DNA of 64,000 bases from Symbiodinium natans (lineage: Eukaryota > Sar > Dinophyceae > Suessiales > Symbiodiniaceae). Location: NCBI GenBank assembly GCA_905221605.1, contig CAJNDS010002213.1, positions 186,001 to 250,000 of the forward strand. The letters are read 5' to 3'. Made by a program: the position numbers and the translations under genes. The notes under the pieces were generated by a model. The model saw only the letters and a list, made by a program, of their open reading frames with translations. It made no database searches and was not told the DNA's origin. Below are positions 20,983-32,959 of this stretch, piece by piece (position 1 is the stretch's first letter; each line of letters begins with the position of its first letter).

Positions 20983-21080
20983 AGGGGCTGTGGGGGCTGT
21001 AGGGGCTGCAAGGGCTGTAGGGGCCGTAGGGGCTGTAGGGGCTGTAGGGGCTGTAGGGGCTGTAGGGGCTGTAGGGGCTT
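20983..21080 (+). repeat. 9-bp array GGGGCTGTA
   Basis: About 11 units of GGGGCTGTA with two variants, running straight into TTTAGGG. Confidence 0.95.
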
Positions 21081-21099
21081 AGGGTTTAGGGTTTGGGGG

Positions 21100-22250
21100 T
21101 TAGGGTTTAGGGTGGTAATATTTTTCGTTTGAATAGCTATAGTTCTGATGACTTCTAGCAATGCAGCATCACCACATTTAATATCAGAGCATATGGAGCG
21201 TAGGTTTGTATCCCCTGCAACCTGTATAACGCAAGCAGATGCTGACCCTATACCGTATCCTAGACCCCATCGTTTTGTTACAATTTCTAGAAGAAACGAC
21301 CTTCGTGACACAACCCCAGCCACAAGCACCAGCGACATCCGTAACCCTACGACCTCACAACCTCACATCCTATATGCCCACCCCTACCCTTTAACCCAAA
21401 CTCTCAAGCCAACCAATAATTTCAACCATCCAAAACACAAAACCACCTCCCAAAATACGCACACAGATTCACGACACAATTCTCAATCCGAACTGCCTCC
21501 TCAACATGCATACAAGGATTCCAAAAATATCCCCCCCCCCCCAAAAAAAAAAAAACAAAAGCACCCCGTAAATGCTTCAGCGAACCCATTTCTCTGCAAG
21601 GCCCTGGGGTTAGGGACCCGAAAAGGAAACCGGGATCTTAACCCCGAAACCCACAACACGGCCAGGAATACTGCATAACCAGGAAGAGCACCTGTCAAGT
21701 TCATGGATGGGCGACTTGCGTTTAGGGCGTAGGGTGTCCGGTTTAGGGCCTGTTGCGTGGGTCTAGAGGTGCCATCAAGAGGCTTAGAGTTGTGGCTTCA
21801 GCATGCTTCGAAAAATAGTTTGGATTTAGGGGTTAAGGGTTTAGGGTCCAAAACCCTAAGCCCTAAAGCCTAAACCCTAAACCCTAAGGGCCAGCCCCGA
21901 AACCCTCTTTGGGAGTTGTGGTCCTGGGTGCAGGAGATTGGATAGTCCTTCTGAGCTTATCTCACAAGGGATGCCTGATAATAGCCGCAACTGCTAAGGA
22001 AAGTATAGTCCAGAGTTTAGGACACCAACTCCCTTCAAACACGAATAACCAGTCTGCCCGTGAATGGGGCATTTTCAACGTGTCGGTGGTGGGTCTCAGA
22101 GCTACGGTGGAGATTCAGGATTTGAGGTTTGACATTCCATTTGAATTTGTGCACTTGCCGCAAGTCGGATGAACAATGGGCGGGGAAATCGTGCAAACTA
22201 GTTGTTAACACGAAAGAGGAGGCTGACACGAGCCCTCCTAAACCACATAA
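21100..22250. other. unique stretch with weak open frames only
   Basis: Opposed open frames (21148-21678 plus, 20907-21338 minus) and a plus frame at 21909-22172 show no motif. A poly-C/poly-A run lies at 21531-21554. I cannot assign a gene. Confidence 0.55.
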
Positions 22251-22279
22251 AGCCCTAAACCCTAAACCCTAAAGCCCGC

Positions 22280-22352
22280 CTGCGCGCAAACGATGTCAGC
22301 CCTGCCCACCACGTAGCAGATGCTCTCGGTGTGCACAGGGTGAGTGGCGAAC
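22280..22352 (-). CDS. candidate exon, unknown gene
   Basis: 73 nt, phase 2 to 0, acceptor cccgcgcag, GC donor CAG|GCGGGC. It encodes FATHPVHTESICYVVGRADI and VCAQ. Third-position GC is about 86%. The plus strand is also open and has a good GTGAGT donor at 22340, so the strand needs transcript data. Confidence 0.3.
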
Positions 22353-22455
22353 CTGCGCGGGTCGTTTCAGGCTTCGAGATGTAAGATGGTGTTTGGGCAT
22401 GAAAGCTTAGGCTTTCGGTGCTCCATTCGCGAACCCGAGCCTGCTAATGCATGTC

Positions 22456-22614
22456 TTATACCCTAAACCCTATGATAAAGCCCATAAACCATAAACCCTA
22501 TAAACCCATAAACCCTATCCTGTAAACCCTATAAACCCTAACAAACCCTGTTAACCCTGTAAATCCTATAAACCCTACAAACCCCATAAACCCTATAGAC
22601 CATAGCCCTAAACC
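22456..22614 (-). repeat. 9-bp variant array ATAAACCCT, degenerate
   Basis: CCCTATAAA-type units with several CCCTGTAAA and CCCATAAA changes. Confidence 0.85.
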
Positions 22615-24271
22615 CTGATGCCTGGTAGTTGCCCCATCAACCCGAATCTGATCTGGGGCCCAAGAGCCTGGCGAACCCTAAAACCAGTTCAGGGTTTAGG
22701 GTTGACGCTCGAAGTCTTGCAGCTGTTCTTGCAGATCATTAAGGCTAAGAGCTGCAGCTATAACCAAGATGGCCGTAGGGATGTAGGTTTAGGGCTTGCA
22801 AGCCTACACGCTATAACCCTAAAACCCTCAAGCACCCCAAAAGCCCCAAAAGAAACTCTAAGAACCCTGCAAAACGAACAACAAACTGAAGCCCCATAGT
22901 CCTAAGCAACCCGCAGCACGGGCGAAGCGGTGGGGGCTAGCGCACAAGGCCGCCAAGAGCCTGGGAGATGGTCTCGGAAGCAGGAAAGAGGTGCTTCGGG
23001 CGTTTCGGCTCGAGGCTCGTGGGATTAGAGGGTTTAGGGGGTTTAGAGGGTTTGCATGGGGTTTAGAGGGTTTGCATGGGGTTTAGAGGGTCTATGGGGC
23101 TTGGAGAGTTTAATTAGAGTGTTTTGAGGGTTTAGGGTTAGACACGTCCTAGCTTCTGAGCCATTTTAGGTGTTTTTGTTGGGGGAGAGGGGGTGGCGGG
23201 GGGATGAGGGGTGGGGGTGGGGTGGGGAGTTTGTGGCCAAGGGGGGTTTCTCACTCTCCACTTTTTTTGCGAGCCAGGGAAGCTATGGGGGCTAGGGGCT
23301 TGTGCTTCTAGATCTCTGGATCAAGTGCTGCCAAGGGAAACCCCTGAAGTCAACGCAAGTTCAGGGATTAGGCTTTAGGGTGGAGGGTTTAGCAGGCTCC
23401 TCAATCTACTTTAAGGAATCTTCCTCCATCAAGCGGCTTTGGGAAGTTCAGGTCATCTAGATCCCCCCTGGGCTTAGGTAGGGTCTTGGGTCGTTTAGGG
23501 TAACTGAGAGGTAAAGGTTTCTCCAAGCAGATTGTGTACTAAGCTCACCACGCAGCAAAGGCCCAAGGGAGCTGACAGGCCTGTCGTGTATAGCTTTGAG
23601 GGTCTTGGGGGGTGGAGCGTGGAGAAGGGCCTCCCGCAAACTCATGCCCAAGACCCGAACCCTAACCCCAAAACACCTAAACCCACAGCCCCAAGGCCAC
23701 AAAACAAAGCTCGGCAAGTCCCTAATCCAGACAACAAGCCTTTAAGCACTCTAAACCCCACACGCAAACCCCGCAAGCCCTCAAATCCCCTCGGCCCTAA
23801 ACCGCAAACCCAAACCTTTCTAAACCCTAAACCTTATAATTATAAACCCTAAACCCTAAACCCTAAACCCTAAACCCTAAACCCTAAACCCTAAACCCTA
23901 AACCCTGAACCGCCCTCAAGCTGTTGCCACAAAACCCTTGAGATGATCTGGACGTAGGGGTCTTTGGGGTTCTTGGCGTGCGGTACGGGTTGAGGGAGGG
24001 ATTCTTGGGGTTTAGGGGCTTGGGGTTCTGGGCTGTACCCTAAACCCTAAACCCTAAACCCTCAACCCTGTAGGAGTTTAAGGGCTGAGGGGGCTTAGGG
24101 ATTTTGAGGATTTTGGGGGTGTAGACGCTTCGGCCAGGGACTTTAGGAGCTTCTCTGGCGTGAGGATGCCAGGTCCTAGTCCCTACATTGGCTTTGTGCT
24201 GTTGCTAGGTGCGGGGTTCATTGGTTTAGGGTTTAGGGTTTAGGGTTTTAGGGTTTAGGGGCTGAGCACTA

Positions 24272-24384
24272 CTAGACCCAAGAGCAACCTAGGAATAAAA
24301 AGGGTGCCTTTTTTGGTTCTAAGGAGCTTTTTCAGGGAACCAGAACCCTCCCAAAGGGAATAAGGGCGTACTCGGGGTCCTTGA
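24272..24384. repeat. dispersed family C element
   Basis: CTAGACCCAAGAGCAACCTA at one end and TACTCGGGGTCCTTG at the other. The ends form a weak inverted pair (AGACCC / GGGTCC). Confidence 0.6.
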
Positions 24385-24788
24385 CTAAAGGGGGCTATCT
24401 TCTGCAGTTGGCGTGCTTCGTCTCTACAAGCAGTCGGTCTGAAATCGCTGCAAAATCCGGAGCTCCACATCGGGCATCGGACTTTGCCATCGTGGGTTTA
24501 TGGTTATTAGAGTTTAGGGTTTAGGGTTTGGGGTTGGCCGATGTGTGTGGAGTGTGTAAGGCGTACTCAGCTCCATCAGCGATTGTTTAGGTCGACGGCG
24601 CTAAACTCTTCCCCCCTCCCTCAACCCCAAACCCACAACCCTCAACAATTGCAACCTGCCGCCTCCTCCCAACCCTATCGCCCTAAACCTGAAACTGTTT
24701 AATACAGGAGCCTAACAAATTAAGCTTCATAATACCCTTATAACCGTAGTACAAACTACCCAAAGTAAAAAATTCAGTTCAGGAGCCC

Positions 24789-24923
24789 TAAACCCTAAAC
24801 CCTGAACCCTAAACCCCAAACCCCTAAACCCCTAAACCCCCAAACCCCTAAACCCCTAAGCCCCTAAACCCCTGAACCCCTAAACCCCTAAACCCCTGAA
24901 CCCCTGAACCCCTAAACCCTAAG
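24789..24923 (-). repeat. 8-bp variant array CCCCTAAA
   Basis: About 13 CCCCTAAA or CCCCTGAA units after a short CCCTAAA start. Confidence 0.93.
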
Positions 24924-25505
24924 TTAGATGCTCCCGCGCCTGGCGCCCAAAAATCGCCAGCTGCCAGGAACAGAGGCCATGCAGCAGAGCCTTTAGAGTT
25001 CAGGAGGGGTTAGGGTTTAGGGTTTAGGAATTTTTTGAGTCTAGAGTTCAAGGTTGAGGGCTGAGGATAAAATAGGGCCCTGGTATCAACCTTGAGCCCA
25101 GAACCCCGGACCCTACTTGAAGGTTCAGGGGCAGGTATAAGTTAAAAGGTCCTCAAATGGAGATCTCACCAACAATAACAAGAGCTCCTCAGCAGCGACC
25201 CTATTGCGAAGCGCAGCTAGAGTCCTTGAGCTTCCCATGAGCTTCCAGGTATACCTTTGAACCCTAAACCGCACACGTCTACTACAGGGGGTGGGAATAC
25301 TTAACTAAACCTATTCCCTTATGGTCCCTAAATACTTTTTCTATAACAACCCCGGAAACCCTATCCTCACTACTAAGGGCCCTAAATTCAGCGCCGAGCA
25401 GCATTGGTTAGGTGGAAGCCGCAGTTGCCGAAACCGTGGGCCAAGTAGTTCCACCTCAGCGGCGGTGGGCCGTGGCGTCGCTTTTTTTTTCGAAAACTCG
25501 ACCCG

Positions 25506-25640
25506 GGAGTAACCTAGGGTTTAGGGTTTAGGGTTTAGGGTGATGCAGGAGTAACCTAGGAATAGAAAGGGTGCCCTGTTTTGTTTAAGGGGATTCTGAG
25601 GGAACCCCAACCCTGAAAAAGGAAATAACGGCTTCGGCTT
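25506..25640. repeat. family C element split by a telomere-repeat insertion
   Basis: GGAGTAACCTAGG occurs at 25506-25518 and again at 25548-25560, flanking a 29-bp tract of TTTAGGG units plus TGATGCA. The body of the element follows. Confidence 0.65.
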
Positions 25641-25805
25641 TAGGAAGCTTCGAAATTGGAGGGCCCAGAAGTTCCAAAAAACCTGTCATTCAGGAACATC
25701 CCTCAGACCGTATTCCAGGCCCAAGGTCGCTGACTAAGCCCCCAAAGGTCCATATCAGTCTTGCCCTTTAGACGTCAACTACTTTAAAAAACATAGGCCC
25801 AAGTT

Positions 25806-25905
25806 GGGATGTTCCAACCTTCTCATGACAGTCCTTAATGGGGATTGCAATAGAAGGTACTAAAAATCCCTATTCAGGAGCTGCTAGTATAAGGGGGAAC
25901 ATCCC
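25806..25905. mobile_element. foldback family A
   Basis: 100 bp from GGGATGTTCC to GGGGGAACATCCC with the inner pair CAGTCCTTAATGGGGAT / ATCCCTATTCAGGAGCTG. Confidence 0.7.
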
Positions 25906-26298
25906 ACGGCCCAAGCCGTAAACCTGAACTCCTGCCAGCCTTCGACCCTGAGAGCCAGGCCGGAAAGTCAGCACAGTCAGTGGTCGAAAGGACCTGAGTC
26001 ACGGGGAAGGGTTTAGGGTTTAAGGTTTAGGGTTTAGGGGAAGTAAAAGAGTTTAGGCTTTAAGGGTCCTGGGTCCCAGCGCCGGGGAAGGAAAGTGCGT
26101 AAAAGGGAACCTAACCCCAAAGAAAGTGGCAGTAGCATCGGTGGAAGTACGGAACCAAATAAAGGGGGTGTTAACAATTAGAATCGGGGATTGGGGCTTA
26201 TAATCGTATACATAGTTATAAAGGGACCATACAGGGATACCATCAGACTTTATGCCGATCCCTAGATTACGTGAGCTCAGGGCTTCGAAACACGAGTC

Positions 26299-26393
26299 AA
26301 CCCTAAACCCTAAACCCTAAACCCTAAACCCTAAACCCTAAACCCTAAACCCTAAACCCTAAACCCTAAACCCTAAACCCTAAACCCTAAACT
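26299..26393 (-). repeat. interstitial telomere array
   Basis: About 13 CCCTAAA units. Confidence 0.97.
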
Positions 26394-26689
26394 CTGGGAC
26401 GAAAGGGACCCAGAAAACCCTTGCAACTTGACTTCGCTTGGAGCCATGAAACAATGTGCTTAATATTCGCTTGGGTTTTCGATGACCAAAGTAAAGCATA
26501 CTTCCTGAGGGAACTATAGGTACGGAACTGCGTCAGAGAAGGGCTACTTAGGCATTTTGGAGGTATACCGCAGGGGCGACATAGGGGGCCAGCGCGTGTA
26601 CTGAGAAAGCCTGCGATGTATCCAGCTACAAGTTAAAGCAGGGTAGAAGGAATCAAAGTAACCTCCAGGCGTCCTACTATTCCCTAGCG

Positions 26690-26905
26690 GCATAGAATAT
26701 GGAATATATCGGATATATAGAAAATGTAGAATATATAAAATACATAGAATATGCAGAATATATATATATATATATATAGAGTATATAGTATATGTAAATA
26801 CCATATTCATATAGAATAGTTATACATATATCCACATATAAATGTGTGTGTAAAATAAATATTATATATTCATGTATAAACATGGTGTATTATAAATTGA
26901 TATAT
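26690..26905. other. AT-rich tract
   Basis: ATATAG/ATATAT-rich sequence of about 215 bp with no coding signal. Confidence 0.8.
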
Positions 26906-27111
26906 AGGGCAAGAATATGTACAGTATCAAGAATGAATCAGAGAGTTTGCTTAGGATGTAGGGTTGAGGGCTGACGGTTTAGGGTTTAAGGGTCTACGGT
27001 CTACACTTCCCCGCGCAATCCGAGCACCCAACTTGTGGGTCCATGTGTTGGGGTCAAACATCTCCAAACCCCAGTAGTCCGTCCTCCAGAGCCTCTGCAG
27101 AATGCGCAGGT

Positions 27112-27235
27112 TTAGGGTTTAGGGTTTAGGGTTTAGGGTTTGGGGTTTGGGGTTTGGGGTTTGGGGTTTGGGGTTTGGGGTTTGGGGTTTGGGGTTTGGG
27201 GTTTGGGGTTTGGGGTTTGGGGTTTGGGGTTTAGG
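27112..27235 (+). repeat. TTTAGGG array homogenised to TTTGGGG
   Basis: Four TTTAGGG units followed by about 13 TTTGGGG units. A strong quadruplex-forming tract. Confidence 0.95.
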
Positions 27236-27559
27236 TTCCAGTCCTTTGGCTTGTGGGCTTGGAGCTCGAGTTCGTTAACCACCTCAGAGGCACCACAAGC
27301 CCTAAACCGTTCACCCGCTCAACCTAAAACCTGAACCCAACTAAACCCTCCTAAAGTCCCCACACATCTCCACACCCTGCATCCCAAGAACTTAACCCCC
27401 CAGGTCCCAGTTTATAGGACTCTAGAGCCATCCTCTCCCTTCTTCGTGCCAACAACCGCAGGTTAGGATTTAGGCTTTTATTGTGCATCAGTGCACGCAC
27501 ACGTGGAGTGTGCCTTTTCTTGAGATCTAGGGCGCGCTCCCTGTCGCGCGCTCGCATAG

Positions 27560-28060
27560 CTTAGTAGCCCAACTCCCCCCACCCCAACTTTTGCGTTTGG
27601 GCTTTAGGGTTCTACCCCCCAAAATCCCCCTTGCCAAGCGGGGCTTTCTTGCTCTTGTTCAGCCACCTTCGATTTTACTGGGAGGCCCTCTGGTACCTGA
27701 GGCCGGTTGCTCTGATTCAATACCTTCTCAATACTCCCCCCAATATGAAGCCCTCCCTTTCCTCCAATATCAAATCCTCCCAATAGGGGGGTATTTGCTA
27801 TTAGGAGGTAGGGGGCGGTCGGGGGGGGTTTAAGATTGGGGGCGCAAACCGCTCCCCCCCGCCCTGCCCCCCCCCCACCCCAAACCCCCCTCTCGGACTT
27901 GGCATGCTAAGTGTGCGGCTACTCTACACCGGAGAACGCGTCGCAAAGGGGCGGGGCTTGTCCCTCCCAGGCCCGCAGGTTCGCCACATGCCAGTGCAGA
28001 GGCATGTACCGATGCATATGGGCAGCAGAACGCTCGCCAGCTTAGGGGCTTCGTATAAGG
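27560..28060. other. C/G-tract-rich island, no gene recognised
   Basis: Several poly-C and poly-G runs (27575, 27815, 27860-27890). The plus frame at 27591-27833 has no motif. Confidence 0.55.
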
Positions 28061-28750
28061 GTTGAGGGTTTAGGGTTTAGGCACTCGGCTAGGCAAGGTA
28101 ATGAGGTCAACCCTTGCAAACCTGACGTCCAAAGTTTCATGGTTCAGCGCTTTCGGACCTTACACCCTACACCCCAAACAGCTGCGGAAGTAGAACCCTA
28201 AAACCCAAACCCTAAACCGGAAATCCTGAACGTGCAGAAACGCCTTCGCAGGTCTAGGGTGGTGTCGACCACGACCGCGTTCCTGCGCGAAGAGGGCTTG
28301 AGAATGCAAGAAGGTGGGACTTAGAGGGTTTATAGGGTTGGGGTTTAGCGTTTGAGGTTGGTGAACTAGATTGCGAACATTGGGGTCGGGTTCAAGGTTT
28401 ACAGAGTGTAGGGAATCCCCGCAAGAATCTGAGCGACTGGGGTGTATGCACTGAGGCCTTGATCTGTATCGTGCATCGGGTTTGGTGTTGAGGCTTACCC
28501 TACACTCCAAAATGACATTCATTTCCGAGAGTCCCTCTACTAAAACTCGGTTAATCAAGCGCTAAAGCATACAGCATCTGGGGTGGAGTCTAAGATGGGA
28601 ACGACCCTAAACCCTCAACCCTACTAATAAATCTTAAAACCCCTATAAATACCCCCGGGTCTTCCCCCAAAACAGACAACCCTAAGCTGAAAAAACACCC
28701 TGAAGGCCCCAGAGCCCTAAACACCAAACCCTGAACAACAAAACCCCAAA

Positions 28751-28812
28751 GGGTTTAGGGTTTAGGGTCCCTAAACCCTAAACCCTAAACCCTAAACCCT
28801 AAACCCTAAACC
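28751..28812. repeat. head-to-head telomere junction
   Basis: GGGTTTAGGGTTTAGGG, one T, then about six CCCTAAA units. Both strands can fold into a hairpin. Confidence 0.93.
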
Positions 28813-29021
28813 CCGAACCCCGAAGTAAGGGGGAAGAAGGGGCTATGGGCTTCCACGCACCTGCGAATCATGGCGTCATCCATGAAGAAGCCCCCGGTCT
28901 CCATATTGAAGTCCAGGACCTCGGGGGTTTCGTGGCGGGTTTGGAGGGTTTAGGGTCTAGGGGGGTTGAGGGCTTGAGGGGTTCGGGGGTTTAGGGTTGT
29001 TCGGGTTCTCAGGGCTATGGT

Positions 29022-29022
29022 T

Positions 29023-29090
<68 letters not shown>

Positions 29091-29247
29091 TGTGTGTCTG
29101 TGTGTCTGTGTGTCTGTGTGTCTGTGTGTCTGTGTGTCTGTGTGTCTGTGTGTCTGTGTGTCTGTGTGTCTGTGTGTCTGTGTGTCTGTGTGTGTGTGTC
29201 TGTGTGTCTGTGTGTCTGTGTGTCTGTGTGTGTGTGTTGTGTGTGTG

Positions 29248-29278
<31 letters not shown>

Positions 29279-29438
29279 GTGTGTCTGTGTGTCTGTCTGT
29301 CTGGTCTGTCTGTCTGTCTGGTCTGTCTGTGTTGTGTGGGTGTGTGTGTGTGTGTGTGTGTGTCTGTGTGTGTGTGTGTGTGTGTGTTTTCTTAATTATT
29401 TACTTTTTTTTTTTTTTTTTTTGGGGGGGGGGGGGGGG
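29022..29438 (+). repeat. (TG)n and (TGTGTC)n microsatellite with T and G runs
   Basis: (TG)n to about 29088, (TGTGTC)n-type units to 29232, mixed TG/TCTG to 29391, then 19 T and 16 G. Open in several frames only because of the repeat. Confidence 0.97.
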
Positions 29439-30064
29439 TTCGGGGTTTTGGGCCTGAGCTTTGGGGGTTTTGGGTTGCTGCCGGGAGGGGCCGCCACCCA
29501 CTCCTCGCCCTTTTAAGGGGCCAACCCGAAAGCGCTTGGCAGCCCGAACCTCAGGGCTGAAATTCAACTCACACACCCCACGCCCCTACGCCCTATAGAG
29601 CCCATAAAATCTATAAAACCTATAAACCATATAAACCCTAAACCCTATAAACCCTGTAAGCAACCCTATAAACCCTGTAAACCCTATAAAACCCTTTAAA
29701 CCCTAAACGCCAAACCCCAAACCCGCACAAGACGGAGAAGTTGAGGAGGCAGCGGGCCTATAGGCTGCCATCGAGGCGCCTGAGCTCCAAGCTTCCGATG
29801 TGTCAGGATCAGAGTTCGGATTCTAGGGTTTTAGGTTGAGGGTTTGAAGGTTTGGCGAGGGAATCGGACCCAGACTACAAGGCTTTGGGCCGGGTATATG
29901 GTTTAGAGTGTCTTTTGGATCGTATTTGAGGTGCACTGCAGAGAAGGGAATCCGCTCATTACGTTCTGTTGGGGGCACGCTCTACACTAAGGTCTCCAAA
30001 ACCTAAAGCAAACCCCAGACCTGACAGTTCTCTACGTCATGTTCATGGATTCTCAAGACACTGG

Positions 30065-30172
30065 GCTATTGGGTGCCCAGGGCTTTTGGGTGCCCGGGAC
30101 TTAGGGTTTAGATGCTGATGAAGCCCAAGCCCACAAGCTTAGACGCCTTCAACCCATGTGGAACCATGAGCC
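30065..30172. repeat. dispersed repeat pair, copy 2
   Basis: TTTAGATGCTGATGAAGCCC...GACGCCTTCAACCCATGTGG AACCATGAGCC; matches 13300-13403. Confidence 0.65.
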
Positions 30173-30519
30173 GTAACTTTAAGCCAGCACTCCCAAGAGG
30201 AGCCTGAACTTATTACCTTGGAGGACCAGGCTCCGTATTGCCACCGGTACGTACCCCAAAAGATCTCTGATTTTTATAAACTTTAAAGGAGGGCATGCCG
30301 GTAGACCCAAAGCCCAGATCCACCCCTTGTGCACCCAAACATCCGCTTTATTCAGAGTACCTCTGGAAAAAAGGTTTAGAGGTTTAGGGTTCGGGCTATT
30401 TGGGGGGGAACCCGAATTTGGAACCTCCATATTGAGGTGTGAACCAACCATCACCAGCGGCAGCAATGCCGCGGCCGAGAAGACTCCTGTGCAACCAGGC
30501 GCTGCCAATAGGGGTCTAA

Positions 30520-30786
30520 GAGAGAAGAGGAGAGAAGAGAGAAGAGAGAAGAAGAGAGAAGAGAGAAGAAGAGAGAAGAGAGAAGAAGAGAGAAGAGAGA
30601 AGAAGAGAGAAGAGAGAAGAAGAGAGAAGAGAGAAGAAGAGAAGAAGAGAGAAGAAGAGAAGAAGAGAGAAGAAGAGAGAAGAGAGAAGAGAGAAGAGAG
30701 AAGAGAGAAGAGAGAAGAGAGAAGAGAGAAGAGAGAAGAGAGAAGAGAGAAGAGAGAAGAGAGAAGAGAGAAGAGAGAAGAGAGAG
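30520..30786 (+). repeat. polypurine (AGAGAAG)n tract
   Basis: 267 bp of pure A/G, alternating AGAGAGA and AGAAGAG units. Mirror-repeat character makes a triplex possible. Confidence 0.97.
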
Positions 30787-30941
30787 ATATCCCAAAACCA
30801 AAGAGCGCACATCCACTTCGTTGCTTTTCTTCCGCAGACAGCATCAGTTGCTCCTATTACCTTACTTCTTCAACAACCAAGGAATTAGCAGGTTAAGCTG
30901 TATTATTCCTACTAGATACGGAAACCCAAAAAGGTTGCAGT

Positions 30942-31058
30942 TACTCTAAACCCTAAACCATAAACCCTAAACCCTCAACCCTAATTAAACCCTAAACCCT
31001 AAACCCTAAACCCTAAACCCGAAACCCTAAACCCTAAACCCTAAACCCTAAACTTAAC
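30942..31058 (-). repeat. interstitial telomere array
   Basis: CCCTAAA units with CCCTCAA and CCCGAAA variants and a TTAAAC break. Confidence 0.93.
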
Positions 31059-31071
31059 CCTAAACCGGGTT

Positions 31072-31176
31072 TCAACTCCGGGCCACATCCCGTCCTGCTT
31101 CTGTCCGCTCGCCGTTGCTCAGGGCTCCCTCTCGCTTCGGGGACTCGGGAACGTACTCGCTGTAGTCCCCGTCCCC
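31072..31176 (-). CDS. candidate terminal exon, unknown gene
   Basis: 105 nt ending in TGA, acceptor ccaagccag. It encodes GDGDYSEYVPESPKREGALS and NGERTEAGRDVARS. Third-position GC about 75%; the antisense frame is much less protein-like. It lies between CCCTAAA and TTTAGGG arrays. The charged disordered composition resembles the candidates at 36046-37437, and the same gene is possible. Confidence 0.4.
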   Translation of the reverse strand, partial: GDGDYSEYVPESPKREGALSNGERTEAGRDVARS

Positions 31177-31856
31177 CTGGCTTGGAGTGGTGGGTTTAGG
31201 GTTTAGGGTTTAGGTTTAGGGTTTAGGGTTCAGGGTTTAGGGTTTAGGGTTTAGGGGTTCAAAACTCGAAACATCTCCAGCCTACTGCAAACCTGAACGA
31301 AGGAGAACAAGTTCAGGCTTCTCGTCCCAGTCTAAAGAAAGCAAGCATCAAGATCCCCCTCCAAGTTCTTGCGCCGAACCAGGCTCTGACTTCCCTGATT
31401 GTCCCTTTTAGGGTTTAGGGTTTAGGGTTTAGGATTTAGGGTTTAGGGTAATTAGGATTGAATGTGTCCTGTTGGACGCGACGGGCCTTCAGACACGCAG
31501 CAAGGCGACTTCTCCACACGCACCACCTTAAACCCTACATGAGTTGAAGGTGCGTCGAAATGCGAGGGCATAAACCCTCAACCCCAAACTCTAAAACCTA
31601 AACACTACAACATCAGAACTGAAATTCAACTCACACATCAAATGCCCCTAAGCCCAACCCTAAACCCTAAACCCTCAACCCTCAACCCTAAACCCGAAAC
31701 CCTAAACCCTAAACACTAAACCCTAAACCCTAAACCCTAAACCCTCTACTCGCCTACGTAGCACGCCCCCTGGGCCAGGGCACCTCGCTGGCTTCGCCGG
31801 GAACCGCCCCCGTCTGCAGCAGTGACCAAGCCTGGGTCGGTTCAGGGGATTGTGAG

Positions 31857-32280
31857 GTTTAGGGTTTAGGGTTTAGGGTTTAGGGTTTGTGAGGTTTAGG
31901 GTGTGTGAGGTTGGGGGTTTATTGAGGGTTTGTGAGGTTAGGGGTTTAGGGGTTTGGGGTTTGGGGTTTTAGTTGTTTGGGATTTAGGCTTTTTCGGTTT
32001 TGCGGTTTGGGGCTTTGGGGGTTTTGGTGTTGGACTTGGAGCCTGGGGTTTGGTATTTTGGGCTTGGGGTTTGGGGTTCAGGGTTTGGGGTGTCGAGTTT
32101 CGGGCGTGGGCTTTAGGGTTTTGGGCTTTGGGGTTTGGTGCTTTGGGGCTTGGGGGGTGTTGGGGTTCGAGTTTTTGGGCTTGGGCTGCAGGGTTTGGGG
32201 TTTCGAGCTGCGGGTGTGGGGCTTGCAGCTTGGTGTCTTGGGTCTCTTCTTGAACTCTTTATAGGTTTAGGGCTTTTTGG
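31857..32280 (+). repeat. long degenerate G-rich telomere-derived tract
   Basis: TTTAGGG units decay into TTTGGGG, TTTCGGG, GTTTTGGGCTTGGGG and similar. Almost no C for 400 bp. Confidence 0.85.
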
Positions 32281-32959
32281 GTTCAGGGTTGAGGGCTCCC
32301 CAGAACAAAAGGCTGAAGGTCCATCGTGGTTTTTTAATCTGTATGGACAAATCCGGAAACCAAACAGTACACCCTCTCTGTAGTTTTGTTCATATTTTCA
32401 TATGTACTTACCTAGGTAGGAGGAAAGAGCGCCTCCACAGCAACCCAGGCTGCGAACAGACCCAGATGCTTGATCCCTGGGAGTTTCCCAAAGCTCTGGA
32501 GCTGTAGGGTTTAGGGTTTAGGGTTCAGGGTTTCGGGTATAGGGTTTAGGGTATAGGGTTTAGGGTTAGTTTTAGTAAGTTACCGTCCTCGGCACCCCGG
32601 CGATGCGGGTCTCGGCAGGCGTGCAGTCGGCAAAGGGCCGCGACACTCCGCAGCTGTAGCCCTGATGGAGACAGTGCCACGCACCCGACCAGGTTTGGGG
32701 TTTAGGGTTTAGGGTTTAAGGTTTAGAGTTTAGGGTTGAGGGTTGAGGGTTTAGGGGAATCCCTTCGGGAGAACGGACAAAATCCCCATGACCTGAGAGC
32801 TCTGTAAGCTTATAGCTATAAACCTCAAACAGTGCCCAAGCCACATCCTCCAGCCCCCCCCCCCCCCGGCCCCTCAACCAAACAGGCCCTACAGGGCTGT
32901 TAGGGTTTAGGGTTTAGGGTTTAGGGTTTTCTTAGGATACCAGAGTTTGGGGTTTAGGG

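Larger units (their letters stand above)
25080..26290. other. patchwork of dispersed elements
   Basis: Holds a family C element with a telomere insertion, a family A foldback and short unique pieces. No gene recognised. Confidence 0.6.

Noticed and set aside
20907-21678. Opposed open frames of 143 and 176 codons
   Set aside because: Partly built from the GGGGCTGTA array and poly-C/poly-A runs; the non-repeat part has no recognisable motif, and both strands are equally open.
28997-29516. Cys/Val-rich frames of 130-160 codons
   Set aside because: Pure (TG)n/(TGTGTC)n translation.
30179-30896. Leu/Ser-rich and Arg/Glu-rich frames of 120-220 codons
   Set aside because: Translation of the polypurine tract in several frames.
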